NCBI GenBank assembly: GCA_028274465.1
Contig: CM051455.1
Span: 46,393,129-46,457,128, forward strand
Direction: 5' to 3'
DNA from: Plantago ovata
Taxonomy: Eukaryota > Streptophyta > Magnoliopsida > Lamiales > Plantaginaceae
DNA: 64,000 nt
Shown: positions 1 through 9,590 of the stretch, piece after piece
Numbering within the stretch: position 1 is the first letter of the stretch
Layout of the letters: every line of letters begins with the position of its first letter
Notes under the pieces: model-generated
The model's database searches: none
What the model saw: only the letters and a program-made list of their open reading frames with translations
What the model was told of the DNA's origin: nothing
Translations under genes and position numbers: made by a program

Positions 1-922
1 CTAGATTTTGTATTAAGATTGAATTTACTTGTGTGCGTGTGTGCTTGAATGTGTAATGTTTAAGATTTCTGATAGGATTTACATAATGCACTGTCGAAAC
101 ACCATTATGCATGAGATAGCATTAGAGAAACTACAACTTTATTACTTACCAGTAACCACTATTTTAAGGCTATAGAGCCATGTAGAATCTCTTTGGTCCA
201 GTACATTGATTTGTCACTCGCGTGCCGTCAATAAGATCTTCATTAATGCTTGTTTGTAATTATCTGCACTTTATGAGCTGAGTGCATCTGCAAGTTTATG
301 TCTCAACACTTGTGTCACACGGTTAACCAGTTCGAATTTCAGACTGAGGATAGATCCTAAATCCTTATGTCCTCTTATTTATCAAGTGAAACTTATTTTT
401 TGTATATGGGATAGTCAGGTCAAGCAGTCATCTTTTCATTTTGCTGAATTATTTGCTCCTGGCGAATATTGACTTGTGTGCTTGAGGGTGTGCTGGTTGT
501 GTTCTCATCAGGCACAATCAGTTGTTTTTCCAAATTGCATCTAGTTTCTAAGTTGATGGTCGTAGTACATGAGAATTTTACATTTGTTGAAACAGTGATG
601 TGTATAACAATCTTTTCTTTCTTGCCTACATTTTTGAACAATTTGGTTAAAAAGGCACCAGAATTCAGAGCTATGTGCAGAGAAAAGGTCTACTAACACA
701 CATTTTTCATGCTTGCATGTGCTAAGCTAATAGAAAACCTGGTGGATGTGAGATATATATTGGTTTGAATATCACTGTTAAAATATTTTCTATCTGTTAA
801 CAGACCAAAACAAGTTTGCCTTGTTTGAGATATATATTGGTTTGAATATCACTTGAAACTTGGTTGATTTTTGTTGGATCAAATTCAACCTCTATGCAGG
901 GAGTTGAAATAGTAAAGCAATA
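1..922. other. Intergenic / 5' flank of the L47 gene
   Basis: I see no gene in this stretch. Short open frames exist on both strands but resemble nothing I recognise. The only structure is a 27-bp direct repeat (see the next entry). The last 100-200 bases are presumably promoter and 5' leader of the L47 gene. Confidence 0.5.
750..853. repeat. 27-bp direct repeat, two copies
   Basis: The 27-mer beginning GAGATATATATTGG occurs at 750-776 and again, identical, at 827-853. The copies are 50 bp apart, just upstream of the L47 start codon. It is a local tandem-type duplication. No function can be inferred. Confidence 0.8.
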
Positions 923-1721
923 ATGTTTTTGAGGAGGGTCTTCGGTAATACGCTCTTCGCTGCAGCCAAATCAGAGGCTTCAGCTGCTGGGGCTGCTACT
1001 TCCACTGTCGTGCGTAACCCCCTCGAGGAGTTCTTTGAGGTTGAACGGAACGCAGATGATGAGAAGCCTGTTTTTTATGGTAAAATGACTGTCCGCTAGT
1101 GTCTTGTACCTCCGTTTGCTAGTTCAACGAGCTTAATTCATTGTTCATTATTCTAGAAACATGTGTAAGCAAGGTGCTTTTAATGTTCTGTTCAGGTAGA
1201 AGTTGGAAGGCTACTGAACTGCGCCTCAAGTCCTGGGATGATCTTCACAAGCTTTGGTATGTGCTGCTGAAGGAAAAGAACATGTTAATGACACAGCGGC
1301 AGATGCTTCATGCTCAAAATCTACGTTTCCCTAATCCAGAACGTCTACCAAAGGTGCATCTTCGTTTCTGTATTGGCTTTGTATATTATTTTATTCCAAC
1401 TGAGAACAGTTTTAAACACTTGGTTCTTCATAAGTATTTCATTTTATTTTCAAAATTTAACAAAATTAATTTTGCTTTTAGTTGCTATATTTTGGGTTCA
1501 GTTGCTATATATGTGGTCTACCATGCATATGGCAAATAGTTGTTCCAATTTCCCCTTGTGGTTTCAACCTTGTCGTTTTTCTTACTGTCTGCTTATCATG
1601 AACGATCGATCAGGTGAAAAAATCGATGTGCCGTCTGAAACATGTCCTGACTGAAAGGGCTATTGCAGAACCAGACCCTAGAAGGTCAGCTGAGATGAAA
1701 AGGTGGATAAATGCCTTGTAA
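923..1721 (+). CDS. Mitochondrial ribosomal protein L47 (uL29m), three exons
   Basis: Exons 923-1079, 1196-1353 and 1614-1721 join in frame with GT-AG borders to give about 140 residues, the usual length for plant L47. The N-terminus ([19 protein letters not shown]) is Arg/Ala-rich and lacks acidic residues until EA at 18-19, as expected of a mitochondrial presequence. The mature part has the L29-type helical region: [20 protein letters not shown], then [11 protein letters not shown] and [20 protein letters not shown]. The protein is a component of the large subunit of the mitochondrial ribosome, at the polypeptide exit region in the uL29 family. Exon 2 begins by completing a Gly codon split by intron 1. 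It is a single-copy housekeeping gene unrelated to the UGT array beside it. Naming as MRPL47 rests on recognition of the family, not on a search. Confidence 0.9.
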
Positions 1722-2724
1722 TTCAACTTCTTCATCTTTTCTCATATTCATAACATGGCCCTTTCCTGTATAAGGACTAGCAGTAGGTTTTGATTGAGCC
1801 TGAATGTGGAACTTTTATGATGCGGCTCTATATTACGGGGTTACTGTACCGTGTACCATTGCCGATACCGCTATTGCAATTTTGACATATGTGTCAATAA
1901 ATAATAAAAGAGATTAACTAGTTGCTAAAATTAGACTTCGATATGTTGTGTTTCTATTCCTATTAATATGCAATTTTAGATGTGTTAGGTACAATTTGCT
2001 TTAATTGTTTGAGTCGAGAGATATTGATATAGTTCTAGCAGCTCATTAGCCATTCTGAGATATCTCACAGATATTGATAGTTCTTCGAAATTGCATCCTG
2101 AGATGAACATCTCTTGTTGTTTTCTAGTTGAAAGAGTTGCTAATTCCTTTTTTTTCTCCAGTTCTGTTTGTGATTTTATTAGGGCGTCCGCTCTATTCTC
2201 AAAATTTTAAAATAAATATTTATCAGTAACAATATTATAATTTTTTAACTTTCGAAGTAATTCAATATACGGTACGTAATTTTGTCATTTCAAACTTTAA
2301 TTATGGGTTACCCTTATTTATTTAAAGATGATTCTCCATAGAAGAAAGAATTATGTAAATTCTAAGGGAGATAAAAAAAAGAAAAAAAGTACGTAGCTAA
2401 AAAAACTAAAAAGAAGCATAAATAAGTTTTGAAAAGATTTGAACAAATATCAGCTAGATAATTTCCACAAAATGAATCCAGCTTTAGGAAAGTTGAAATG
2501 GAAATTAAATTTTAAAAAAGATTTTGGCAAATACCAACTTCTTAATCTCTTTTACTTCATTATTTATTGACACATGTCAAAATTATAATGGCAATATATT
2601 TAATGTACACGGTTTGGTACAGTAAACCCGGACCGCTTATATTCAACGTGGTTAAAATATTTTCTTTCCTTTCTCTCATAAGCAGTCTTTTCAACTTTTC
2701 AAAGATATTTTGCTTCAAAACAGA
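1722..2724. other. AT-rich intergenic between L47 and the first UGT copy
   Basis: It contains the 3' UTR of the L47 gene, then AT-rich DNA with A- and T-runs and no supported gene. The last 60 bases resemble the leader of the intact UGT at 9.6 kb: both have a TTTTGCTTCAAAACAGA-type sequence directly before the ATG. They are therefore the 5' leader of the broken UGT copy. Confidence 0.5.
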
Positions 2725-3205
2725 ATGGGAGTCATGGGACAGTTACATATCGTTCTTCTTCCAATGATAGCTCATGGCCACATGATCCCAATGGTAGACA
2801 TGGCCAAGCTCTTCACTTCAAGGGGCATCAAAACAACCATCATCTCCACCCCTGCCTTTGCTGACTCTATCACTCCAGCTTGAAACTCGGGCATCGATAT
2901 CGGCATCAGTCTTATCAACTTCCCACCTGAAGGTTCAGACTTGCCTCATGACATGGTCAGCCTAGACCAAGTGAATAAGTCACCAGACTTGGTCCTCAAA
3001 TTCTTCAAGGCGCTCGATTTGATCCAGGAGCCTGTCGAAAATTTATTGCAAGAACTGTCACCAAATGTGCTTCTTTCCGACATGTTCTTGCATTGGACAG
3101 TTGATTCTGCAGCCAAGTTCGGTATCCCACGTCTAGTTTTCGAAGGAACAGGCTACTTTTCGTCGTGTTCGTTAGAGCAAATGTATCGTCATAAGCCTTA
3201 TAAGG

Positions 3206-4190
3206 GGGTAAAAAGCAATTTTAGTCCTCCAAGTCGCCGTACTCTGTGGTTTTGGTCCCCGCTTTGGCGCTCTCTGCGCTCTTGGTCCTCTATTTCGTAT
3301 AATTCACCGTATCAGAGCGCGAGCGGGTGAATTAGAGTATACACTGGCTGACTTGCTTGCCAACATGATTTTCTGGGCTCCAAGTCACTCCATGTCATCT
3401 CCACATGGATAAAAACACACAAAATCCACACTTCACCACAAGTAATTACTCATTACCTTAGGCTGAAACAAAGCTTAATTAAGCTCTGTTTTTTCAGAGC
3501 TTTCGGGCGCTGTAAAGAGCTTATTATAAGCTCTGTTTCAGAGCTGATTTAAGCTCTGTTTTCAGAGCTTAATTAAGCTCTGAAACAAAGCTTAATGAAG
3601 CTCTAAACAGAGCTTATCTAAGCTCAGAAAACAGAGCTGAATGGAGCTTTGTTGTTGGAGTTTGATACTCTGAAACAGAGCTTAATGAAGCTCTGAACAG
3701 AGCTTAATGAAGCTCTGAACAGAGCTTATCGAAGCTCTGAAAACAGAGCTTCATTGAGCTCTGTTTTCGGAGCTTGATACTCTGAAAACAGAGCTTCATT
3801 AAGCTCTGTTTACATAGCTCAACTGTGCTATTAAAACTGTTAAACTCTTCCTTTTCGTATTTGTTGTTCAATGACATCAGTAACAAACAAGTTTTTGGAA
3901 TTGAGGGCATAATATAATGAGATTAAATTGGGGTTAGGGTTTATAAAAGGGGAATTTTGAATTGGGAGAGAACTTTTCCCCAAATACACACTAATTCGCC
4001 TAAACCAATTCACCCGCACTAATTGTAATTCGCCCCATAGTTCAATTCGTCCACATAGGCTTCAGTTCGTGACAAATCAGCGGAGGACTAACTAGTGGTG
4101 AGATAAGGGACCCGTATTAGTGTGTGTAAAAAAAAAAGGACCGTAACAGCAGAGGACGGGGAGTTAGAGGACCAAAAATGTTTTTTACCC
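3206..4190. mobile_element. Mutator-like non-autonomous element (985 bp) in the UGT pseudogene
   Basis: The ends are inverted repeats: the left end reads GGGTAAAAAGCAATTTTAGT, and the right end read on the other strand gives GGGTAAAAAACATTTTTGGT. The flanking 9-mer CTTATAAGG is duplicated (3197-3205 and 4191-4199), the size typical of Mutator-like elements. It contains no transposase. The uninterrupted codons for HKPYKG in the intact paralogue near 10050 show the empty site. A related, larger element lies at about 11656-13465. Confidence 0.9.
3465..3835. repeat. Array of AGAGCTT/AAGCTCT palindromic motifs inside the Mutator-like element
   Basis: Roughly twenty copies of the motif AGAGCTT or its reverse complement AAGCTCT(G) occur at irregular spacing. 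Many are paired as hairpins, such as CAGAGCTTAATTAAGCTCTG. Similar motifs lie in the related element near 11.93-12.07 kb. They look like subterminal or internal repeats of this transposon family, possibly transposase-binding sites. That role is inference. Confidence 0.8.
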
Positions 4191-4892
4191 CTTATAAGGG
4201 CTTGAAGTCGGATGAAGATGAGTTTGTGATTCCTAATCTTCCTCATATGATCACGCTTGTGAGATCGCAAGTGTCTTCGCCGGAACTAATGGAGGATCCA
4301 AAATCTGTGTTTATGAATCAGTTTGAGAAAATGTGGGATGCAAGTTTCAGGACCTATGGAGTGGTGATTAACAGCTTCTACGAGCTTGAACATGAGTACG
4401 CGGATCATTATAGGAACGTCCTGGGGCGAAAAGCATGGCAATTAGGCCCATTTTTATTGTTGAACAAAGGAGGGGCAGAGGAAATGACATTAAGAGGGAA
4501 GAAATCGACGATTGATGCACATGAATGTCTATCATGGCTTGATTCGAAGACGGCTAATTCAGTTGTCTACATGTGTTTCGGTAGTATGGTAAGTTTTACT
4601 CCTGCACAGTTGCGTGAAACCGCAGTTGGGCTAGAGTTCTCAGGCCAAGATTTCATTTGGGTGTGAGGGAAATGGAAGGGGAAACGACGACTGGCTACCG
4701 GAAGGATTTGATGAGAGGACCAAAAGGAAAAGGGTTGATTATCCGAGGTTGGGCCCCGCAATTGTTGGTTCTAGGTCATGAAGCAATAGGGGCTTTTCTG
4801 ACGCACTGTGGATGGAACTCGACCCTGGAAGGGATATGTGCGGGGGTGTGCCCTATGGTTACATGGCCAGTTTTCGCGGAGCAGTTTTAATG

Positions 4893-4944
4893 TTTGGTCG
4901 CGATGAATAGTCCCCTTAGAAAGTTATTAATGAAACGGAGGAAG
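4893..4944. mobile_element. Short insertion in UGT pseudogene, possible Stowaway relic
   Basis: About 52 bp absent from the intact paralogues interrupt the codons after the PSPG box, with TAATG on both sides (4888-4892 and 4945-4949). The inner right end reads ACGGAGGAAG followed by TA, which resembles a Stowaway MITE terminus. It may be an internally deleted MITE. Confidence 0.45.
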
Positions 4945-5314
4945 TAATGAGAAGTTGGTAACAGAGGTCTTGAGAACTGGAATTTCTGTTGGGAATAAGA
5001 TATGGACGCAAATGCCGAGTGAAGGGGTATCCAGTGAAGCCGTGGCTAAAGCCGTGAGAGATATTGTGGTGGGTGAGGAAGCGACAAAGATGAGGAGCGG
5101 AGAGTTATAAGGAGATGGCATGAAAGGCGATTGAAGAAGGCGGATCCTCGTATAGATCTTTGGATGATATGGTGGAGGATTTGAGTGCATATCGCCATCC
5201 CAAAGGTAAACAGGCAATAATTTCACCTCAAGTACAAATGTGTCGACTGTCGATGTTATCATCTCAACAATGTTATGAATTTTTATGGTATCTCTTGTAT
5301 TTCTATTTCATCTT

Positions 5315-6157
5315 CACTACAAGAGTTCTGGGATACAACGACGGATGGAATGATATTAGCGACGGATCGGGATTCTCCAGCGACGGATGAGAATCTCGTC
5401 GCTATATCGTTCGTCGCCAGAGAATTGGCGACGGATTGCTAATTCGTCTCGTCGCGAATTAGCGACGGATGACCCGTTGACCTTCCGTCGCTAAAATTCC
5501 CGGGTCAATGGTCCTCTGACTAGCCAATCGCTGGACGGATGAGCTCATTCGTCGCAGATATAGCGACGGATGAACCATCCCAAACATAGTGAAACCCACT
5601 CCATCCCAAACACCCCAATTGAAAAAATACTAACATCAAAACTAGCTAGTAAACAATAAAACAATTCCCAGTTGAAAAAATATCAAATTTAGAAAAGTTA
5701 GGTTTAGAGATTAGTACCTTCGATTGCGGAATAAATAGTCGAACCCACTTCAAATTGAATGTCCCACCACGTTCCTTGTTGAATTAGCTTCGATTTGATA
5801 CCAAGATTGGACGAAATGACGGAGTATAAGCTTTGGTTGGAATTGGAGAGAAGAGGTTCGAAGAAGAGGAGAAGAGGAGAAGAAAAGAAGAATGGCTGCT
5901 TATGTGTACTCTGCCCGCTGATAAAGGAGGTTCAGCGACGGATGGGCTCATCCGTAATTTATTATTTTTCCTTTTTCTTTTTTTCCAGGTCAACGAACGA
6001 CGGATGAGTCATCCGTCGTTGAGTTCAGGCGCCCTGAGGGCTTAAGGACACGTTCTAAGCCGTTTTGGTCTCATCCCTCGCTGGACTTAACCGATCCGTC
6101 GCAACAATGCCTATCCGTCGCTAAAATCCGTCGATGCTCATGGGAATTCTTGTAGTG
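5315..6157. mobile_element. CACTA-type non-autonomous element (843 bp)
   Basis: The left end is CACTACAAGAGTTCTGGG. The right end, read on the other strand, is CACTACAAGAATTCCCA. A 3-bp target duplication CTT flanks it (5312-5314 and 6158-6160). The interior carries more than ten copies of a CGACGGAT(GAG) motif in both orientations, typical CACTA subterminal repeats. There is no transposase frame. It sits in the 3' UTR of the UGT pseudogene, and the 3' UTR of the paralogue near 11110-11130 shows the unoccupied site with a single CTT. Internal short open frames around 5.8-6.0 kb are purine-rich and not convincing genes. Confidence 0.92.
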
Positions 6158-6680
6158 CTTTCTGTTTCACTTTCAAGTTGTATTATTATTATTTCATGGA
6201 AAAGTCTAGTTAAGTGAACTGATCTAATAAAGGTTCTGTTTCTTCAGTTCTTTTGCGTACTTCATGTGCTATTGAGTTTCACAGAATCACGTACAACAAT
6301 TTATTGAGCCTGTTAGCAAAATATATCTGACAGACAGTTTCATGCAGCATGCATACTATATAATTAAATGGATCAATCACACAGATATTTATAAATTTGA
6401 ACGAAAAATGAGATTGAATCCTGCCAAATTATTCCACACCTCTATATATTCATTTGATATATGTTGTTGATGAGATGGAATCCTGATCAAAGAAGTTCAT
6501 CTGGGTTAAGTGCTCTGGACGGTCAACATTAACCACGCGTTGAACTCCCCCTAATAGATTAATAATTTCGAGTTTGAAGATAAATAAGAAATGAATAAAA
6601 AAGTTAGTGTTTTTCATTTGATTAAATTACACATGGACCTTCTTCTTGCATGTACTGATGTACACATGTCACATGTGAGA
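6158..6680. other. Duplicated 3' flank of the UGT pseudogene
   Basis: After the CACTA element the sequence is colinear with 11120-11657, the 3' flank of the intact UGT at 9.6 kb. Shared landmarks are the TAAAGGTTCTGTTTCTTCAG segment, the ACCACGCGTTGA segment and the CACATGTGAGATC end. The match stops at about 6680, where UGT coding sequence begins abruptly. There is no gene here. Confidence 0.75.
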
Positions 6681-6845
6681 TCCTATCCGCGAAACCGAAA
6701 ACGAGCGGAAATATACAAGGAAATGGCGAGAAAGGCGATTGAAGAAGGCGGATCCTCGTATAAATCTTTGGATGATATGGTGGACGACTTGAGTGCATAT
6801 CGCCACCCCAAGGGAAAATCAGCGCAAGTAAACGGCCAGGAATGA
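6681..6845 (+). pseudogene. UGT C-terminal tail relic
   Basis: About 50 codons of a UGT C-terminus in frame to a TGA stop: KRAEIYKEMARKAIEEGG, then SSYKSLDDMVDDLSAYRHPK. The rest of the gene is missing, and the fragment is joined directly to flank DNA of the neighbouring copy. The stop and following bases resemble the UGT at 25.9 kb more than the one at 9.6 kb. It is a product of unequal recombination or deletion between tandem copies. Confidence 0.88.
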
Positions 6846-6965
6846 GTTTTCTTTCCCTTATCATCTCTTCTCGTATTACTATTTTATCATCTTTCTGTTT
6901 CACTTGAAGTTGTTGTATCACTATCAGCAGTGTAAATCTAAGTTCTAAACTTGTAATACAAATTC

Positions 6966-7108
6966 AATTTTTGAGTACTATGATTGTAACATGTCAAGAG
7001 TGTCTATTTTTTTGAGAGTACTGTGATTGTGATTGTAAGTTGTAACATGTCAAACGTGTCTATTTTTGAGTAATATGATTGTAACATATCAAAAGTGTCT
7101 ATTTTTAA
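6966..7108. repeat. Tandem repeat, about three diverged copies
   Basis: The segment TGATTGTAACATGTCAAGAG followed by TGTCTATTTTT recurs three times with small changes (starting near 6981, 7030 and 7074). It lies in the 3' flank of the UGT tail relic. The other UGT copies keep one such unit after their stop codons, so it expanded locally from UGT 3' UTR sequence. Confidence 0.75.
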
Positions 7109-7149
7109 AGTTGTTGTGTCTCTGTTCCAACTTCCATGTCTCTGTAATT

Positions 7150-7650
7150 CAGCTTTCAGCTCCACTCATTTTGCTGGAGCCACAAATTTAACCTTCTTAA
7201 TGTACTTCCTTAGTTCCTTTCCAAGAAATTTAGTCTAATCCCTTTCCATGCTGAGTCTATCGCTATATATAGCAGAATACTTAACCAATTCTCTTATCAT
7301 CATCTCACTTAACAATATTATTTTTTTTTAAAAAGAAAATGGAATGGTTTTATTAATAACCATCAGTAAACTGTAAAAGGAGCCCAAAGCTCGCTCAGTA
7401 ATTGTTACAACTAGGAAACATTGCAGAAAACAAGCAAAAAACTAAAACAAGAGAATATATTTTAGAGTTCATTTAAACAAACAGAGAGAGGAGAGAGAAG
7501 AGTGTTTTGAGTTTAATTTAGAGAAACAGGAGTTGGGAGATGGGATCACTTAACAATATTACAACCACTTGTTTTCGTTTTTCTTGAACCAATTACTATT
7601 TCATCTTTCTGTTCATATTGAAGTTGTGTCTATGTAATTCAAATATGTTG
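7150..7650 (+). pseudogene. UGT promoter and leader relic lacking the coding region
   Basis: From about 7150 the sequence follows the promoter and 5' leader of the intact UGTs. It has GGAGCCACAAAT, then a CTATATATAGCAGAATA TATA region near 7262-7278, then the CATCTCACTTAACAATATTA leader. Where the ATG should follow, it passes into sequence like the UGT 3' UTR (TACTATTTCATCTTTCTG, 7587-7604, then GAAGTTGTGTC). No coding bases remain. A retroposon (7321-7545) has inserted in the leader. A whole UGT coding region appears to have been deleted. Confidence 0.65.
7321..7545 (-). mobile_element. Short retroposon insertion with 16-bp target duplication
   Basis: A 225-bp insert is flanked by the perfect 16-mer TCACTTAACAATATTA (7305-7320 and 7546-7561). 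It begins with a T-run followed by mixed A/T, that is, an A-tail on the minus strand. This indicates target-primed reverse transcription, so a SINE or 5'-truncated LINE. The family is not identified. Confidence 0.82.
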
Positions 7651-7775
7651 GCTTTTTTACACAAAACAAAACGTATGCGGTTTGTCCCAGATTAATTAGT
7701 AACTAGTAATATCCCGTGGCAGCATAGTTTCACTATTGCGTAAATGTACTGAACCGATATTACAAATTTGATGAA

Positions 7776-7930
7776 GTTTTAAGGGTGGCAAAGTGGTAAA
7801 GGTATGAGAGTAGTATGGTGGGGTCTGGGAATCGAGACCCTATGTTGTTTGAATATTTGTAGTGTTAAGGTGGCTAAGGAGCATTGTATGAGTAGGATAA
7901 GAGTACATTAGTTTAGTCGTTGCCAAAAAA
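7776..7930 (+). mobile_element. tRNA-derived SINE
   Basis: It has an A-box-like stretch (GTGGCAAAGTGGTAAAGGTA) and, about 40 bp later, a B-box-like GGGAATCGAGACCCT. It ends in an A-run. Imperfect direct repeats of about 20 bp flank it (GATATTACAAATTTGATGAA at 7756-7775, GATATTACACATCTGACGAA at 7931-7950). This fits an old plant SINE. Confidence 0.75.
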
Positions 7931-8201
7931 GATATTACACATCTGACGAATAATTGCAGAAAAATTGATGGCTTTTATTACTCAAGTTTTATTTATTGTA
8001 GATTCATGCAAATGTGATCATCACCTTCAACACGAAATCATGTAAACATTAAAGGAGCTATTAATTTGACAAATAAATCGTAATGAAAATTGAGGAAGCA
8101 TAAACTACCAAAGAGAAGCAATGAATAGAAAACATTTTCTAAAAGTGGTAAAATTACCTTTTTGGGGTTGTGAATAATTTATTTGTAAACAACATTAGTT
8201 G

Positions 8202-8552
8202 TCACATAGGATGACCTGACCTCTCTTCTTCATCCAGTACTAACAATTTTAGACCTTTTTCGTTGGTTACTCGTGAAAATGCGACATACAGTTGTCCGTG
8301 GCTGCAGACCGGCTTAGGTAGATAGAGGCCAACATTGGCCAAAGATTGTCCCTGACTTTTATTAGTGGTCATCGTGTAACTAACTGCTATAGGAATTTGA
8401 CAAGATAAAAAGGTGAGAGAACCATAACGTTCTATGAATACTTTATATTCAACATTTCTCACATATATCAACCCGCCGTCTATAATAATTTGCTTCCAAT
8501 GGCATTCACAATCAATCTGCAGTATCATTATATAGTTTAGAATATTGGTCAA
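8202..8552 (-). pseudogene. Helitron helicase (PIF1-like) C-terminal fragment
   Basis: The minus-strand frame of 116 codons contains the C-terminal helicase motifs of Helitron Rep-helicase proteins: PIAVSYTMTTNKSQGQSLAN, then YLPKPVCSHGQLYVAFSRVT and KGLKLLVLDEE. The Rep domain and the N-terminal helicase motifs (Walker A/B) are missing, so it is a remnant. It implies an autonomous Helitron once existed here or nearby. I could not fix Helitron termini around it. Confidence 0.85.
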
Positions 8553-8987
8553 TGTTCCTACAAAAGTATAATAATCGAGTCACCTTTGAGTCTGATATTA
8601 GGATTCGACAAACATAATGCCCAAAAACTCAACTAAATATACATCTTTTCCTTACGGTAGTGCTAGGTTCATTAGACTATATAATGTCTGAACTTATAAC
8701 TCAATTGAGTTTCCCAAAAAACAACTATATATTATAGTTATTGATCTACGCAACCACCTCATTAATCGGAGTAAAAATGGTCAGCTTTTAATTTTCGAAC
8801 CAAAGTTGTCATTAATTAGTGTTTTGATCTTGTGGTTGAGTACTTTTAGTTTTATGATTCCCCTCTAATCTTATAAATTCTCTATTTAGGGCTTGAATAT
8901 ATTTTTCAACTTAGTGTCGAAAAATGGGTCTATACAGGAAATACATGCCATAGTATCACATGAATAATAACTTTCAAACCCCCGAGT
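8553..8987. other. AT-rich spacer between Helitron fragment and SINE
   Basis: I see no gene. It may include more degraded Helitron sequence, since the minus strand just beyond the helicase fragment has short frames, but this cannot be supported. Confidence 0.35.
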
Positions 8988-9158
8988 TTTTTTTTTTAAT
9001 ACCCAATCTATTCTACTCTACTCCTACTCCTACAATACTTTTAAGAACATTATAACTCCAAATATAGTAAACCACTCTTATGTCTTCGTCGTGGTTCGAA
9101 CCCCCAACCTCTCCTTACTACTCCAGCACCCTTATCACTCGGGCACCCTTATAACTCC
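8988..9158 (-). mobile_element. tRNA-derived SINE, minus strand
   Basis: Read on the minus strand it has an A-box-like GGTGCCCGAGTGATAAGGGT and a B-box GGTTCGAACCAC, ending in an A-run (the T-run at 8987-8998 on the plus strand). Similar 13-mers flank it (CAAACCCCCGAGT at 8975-8987, CAAACCCCTAAGT at 9159-9171). It is unlike the SINE at 7.8 kb in sequence and orientation. Confidence 0.78.
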
Positions 9159-9329
9159 CAAACCCCTAAGTATTGACGACATCCTAAATTCATCTTTTCT
9201 TTATAAGTCAGTTAATTAACTGCAGGAGTTGTGTTTTGAAGGCTTTGTTAATGGCAAGGTCTCATTGTAAAAAGTTAGATTTATTTGTAATTTATCAATC
9301 AGGGGGTGTTCTTGTAAAATACTCTGGAT

Positions 9330-9590
9330 AAAGAAAGGTACTTCCATGTTTCTGGAACTTTGCTACATGATGAGCAATTCAGCTCCACACATTTTGCTTG
9401 AGCAGGCGCCTAACTTCATAATTTTGCTGGAGCCACAAATGTAACCTTCTTTATGTACTTCCTTCCCAAGTTGAGTGTATCACTATATATAGCAGAATAT
9501 ATACTTGGCCAACTCTCTCACAATCATCTCACTTCAACAATATTACTACCATCGTTTGTTTTCATAGTTAGTATTTTGCTTCAAAACAGA
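9330..9590 (+). promoter_or_regulatory. Promoter and leader of UGT at 9.6 kb
   Basis: A TATA box (CTATATATAGCAG, about 9483-9495) lies about 105 bp before the ATG. The leader is rich in CA/TC and shared with the other UGT copies. An in-frame upstream ATG at 9453 precedes the TATA box, so it is not used as the start. Confidence 0.7.

Larger units (their letters stand above)
2725..5220 (+). pseudogene. UGT73-type glycosyltransferase pseudogene with transposon insertion
   Basis: This is a near full-length copy closest to the intact UGT at 9591-11045, disabled in several ways. A TGA stop stands in place of an Arg codon at 2881-2883. A 985-bp Mutator-like element with a 9-bp target duplication interrupts the reading frame at 3206-4190. 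A frameshift falls near 4664, just after the FIWV motif, and one extra codon (Cys) lies inside the PSPG box. A roughly 52-bp insertion follows the terminal AEQF of the box (4893-4944), and there is a small deletion near 5093. Outside these lesions it still reads as a [15 protein letters not shown] at the N-terminus, WTVDSAAKFGIPR, then GWAPQL...[15 protein letters not shown]. With so many lesions it cannot make an enzyme. Confidence 0.93.

Noticed and set aside
3465-3835. Repeat array resembling a CRISPR-like pattern
   Set aside because: Motifs are 7-10 bp, irregularly spaced and in both orientations inside a plant transposon. There are no uniform repeats or spacers.
5784-6045. Open frames of 69-70 codons inside the CACTA element
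   Set aside because: They are purine-rich, lie on both strands over the same bases, and contain no recognisable domain.
9453-9590. N-terminal extension of UGT copy A from the ATG at 9453
   Set aside because: That ATG is upstream of the TATA box, and the extension is not conserved in the other copies.
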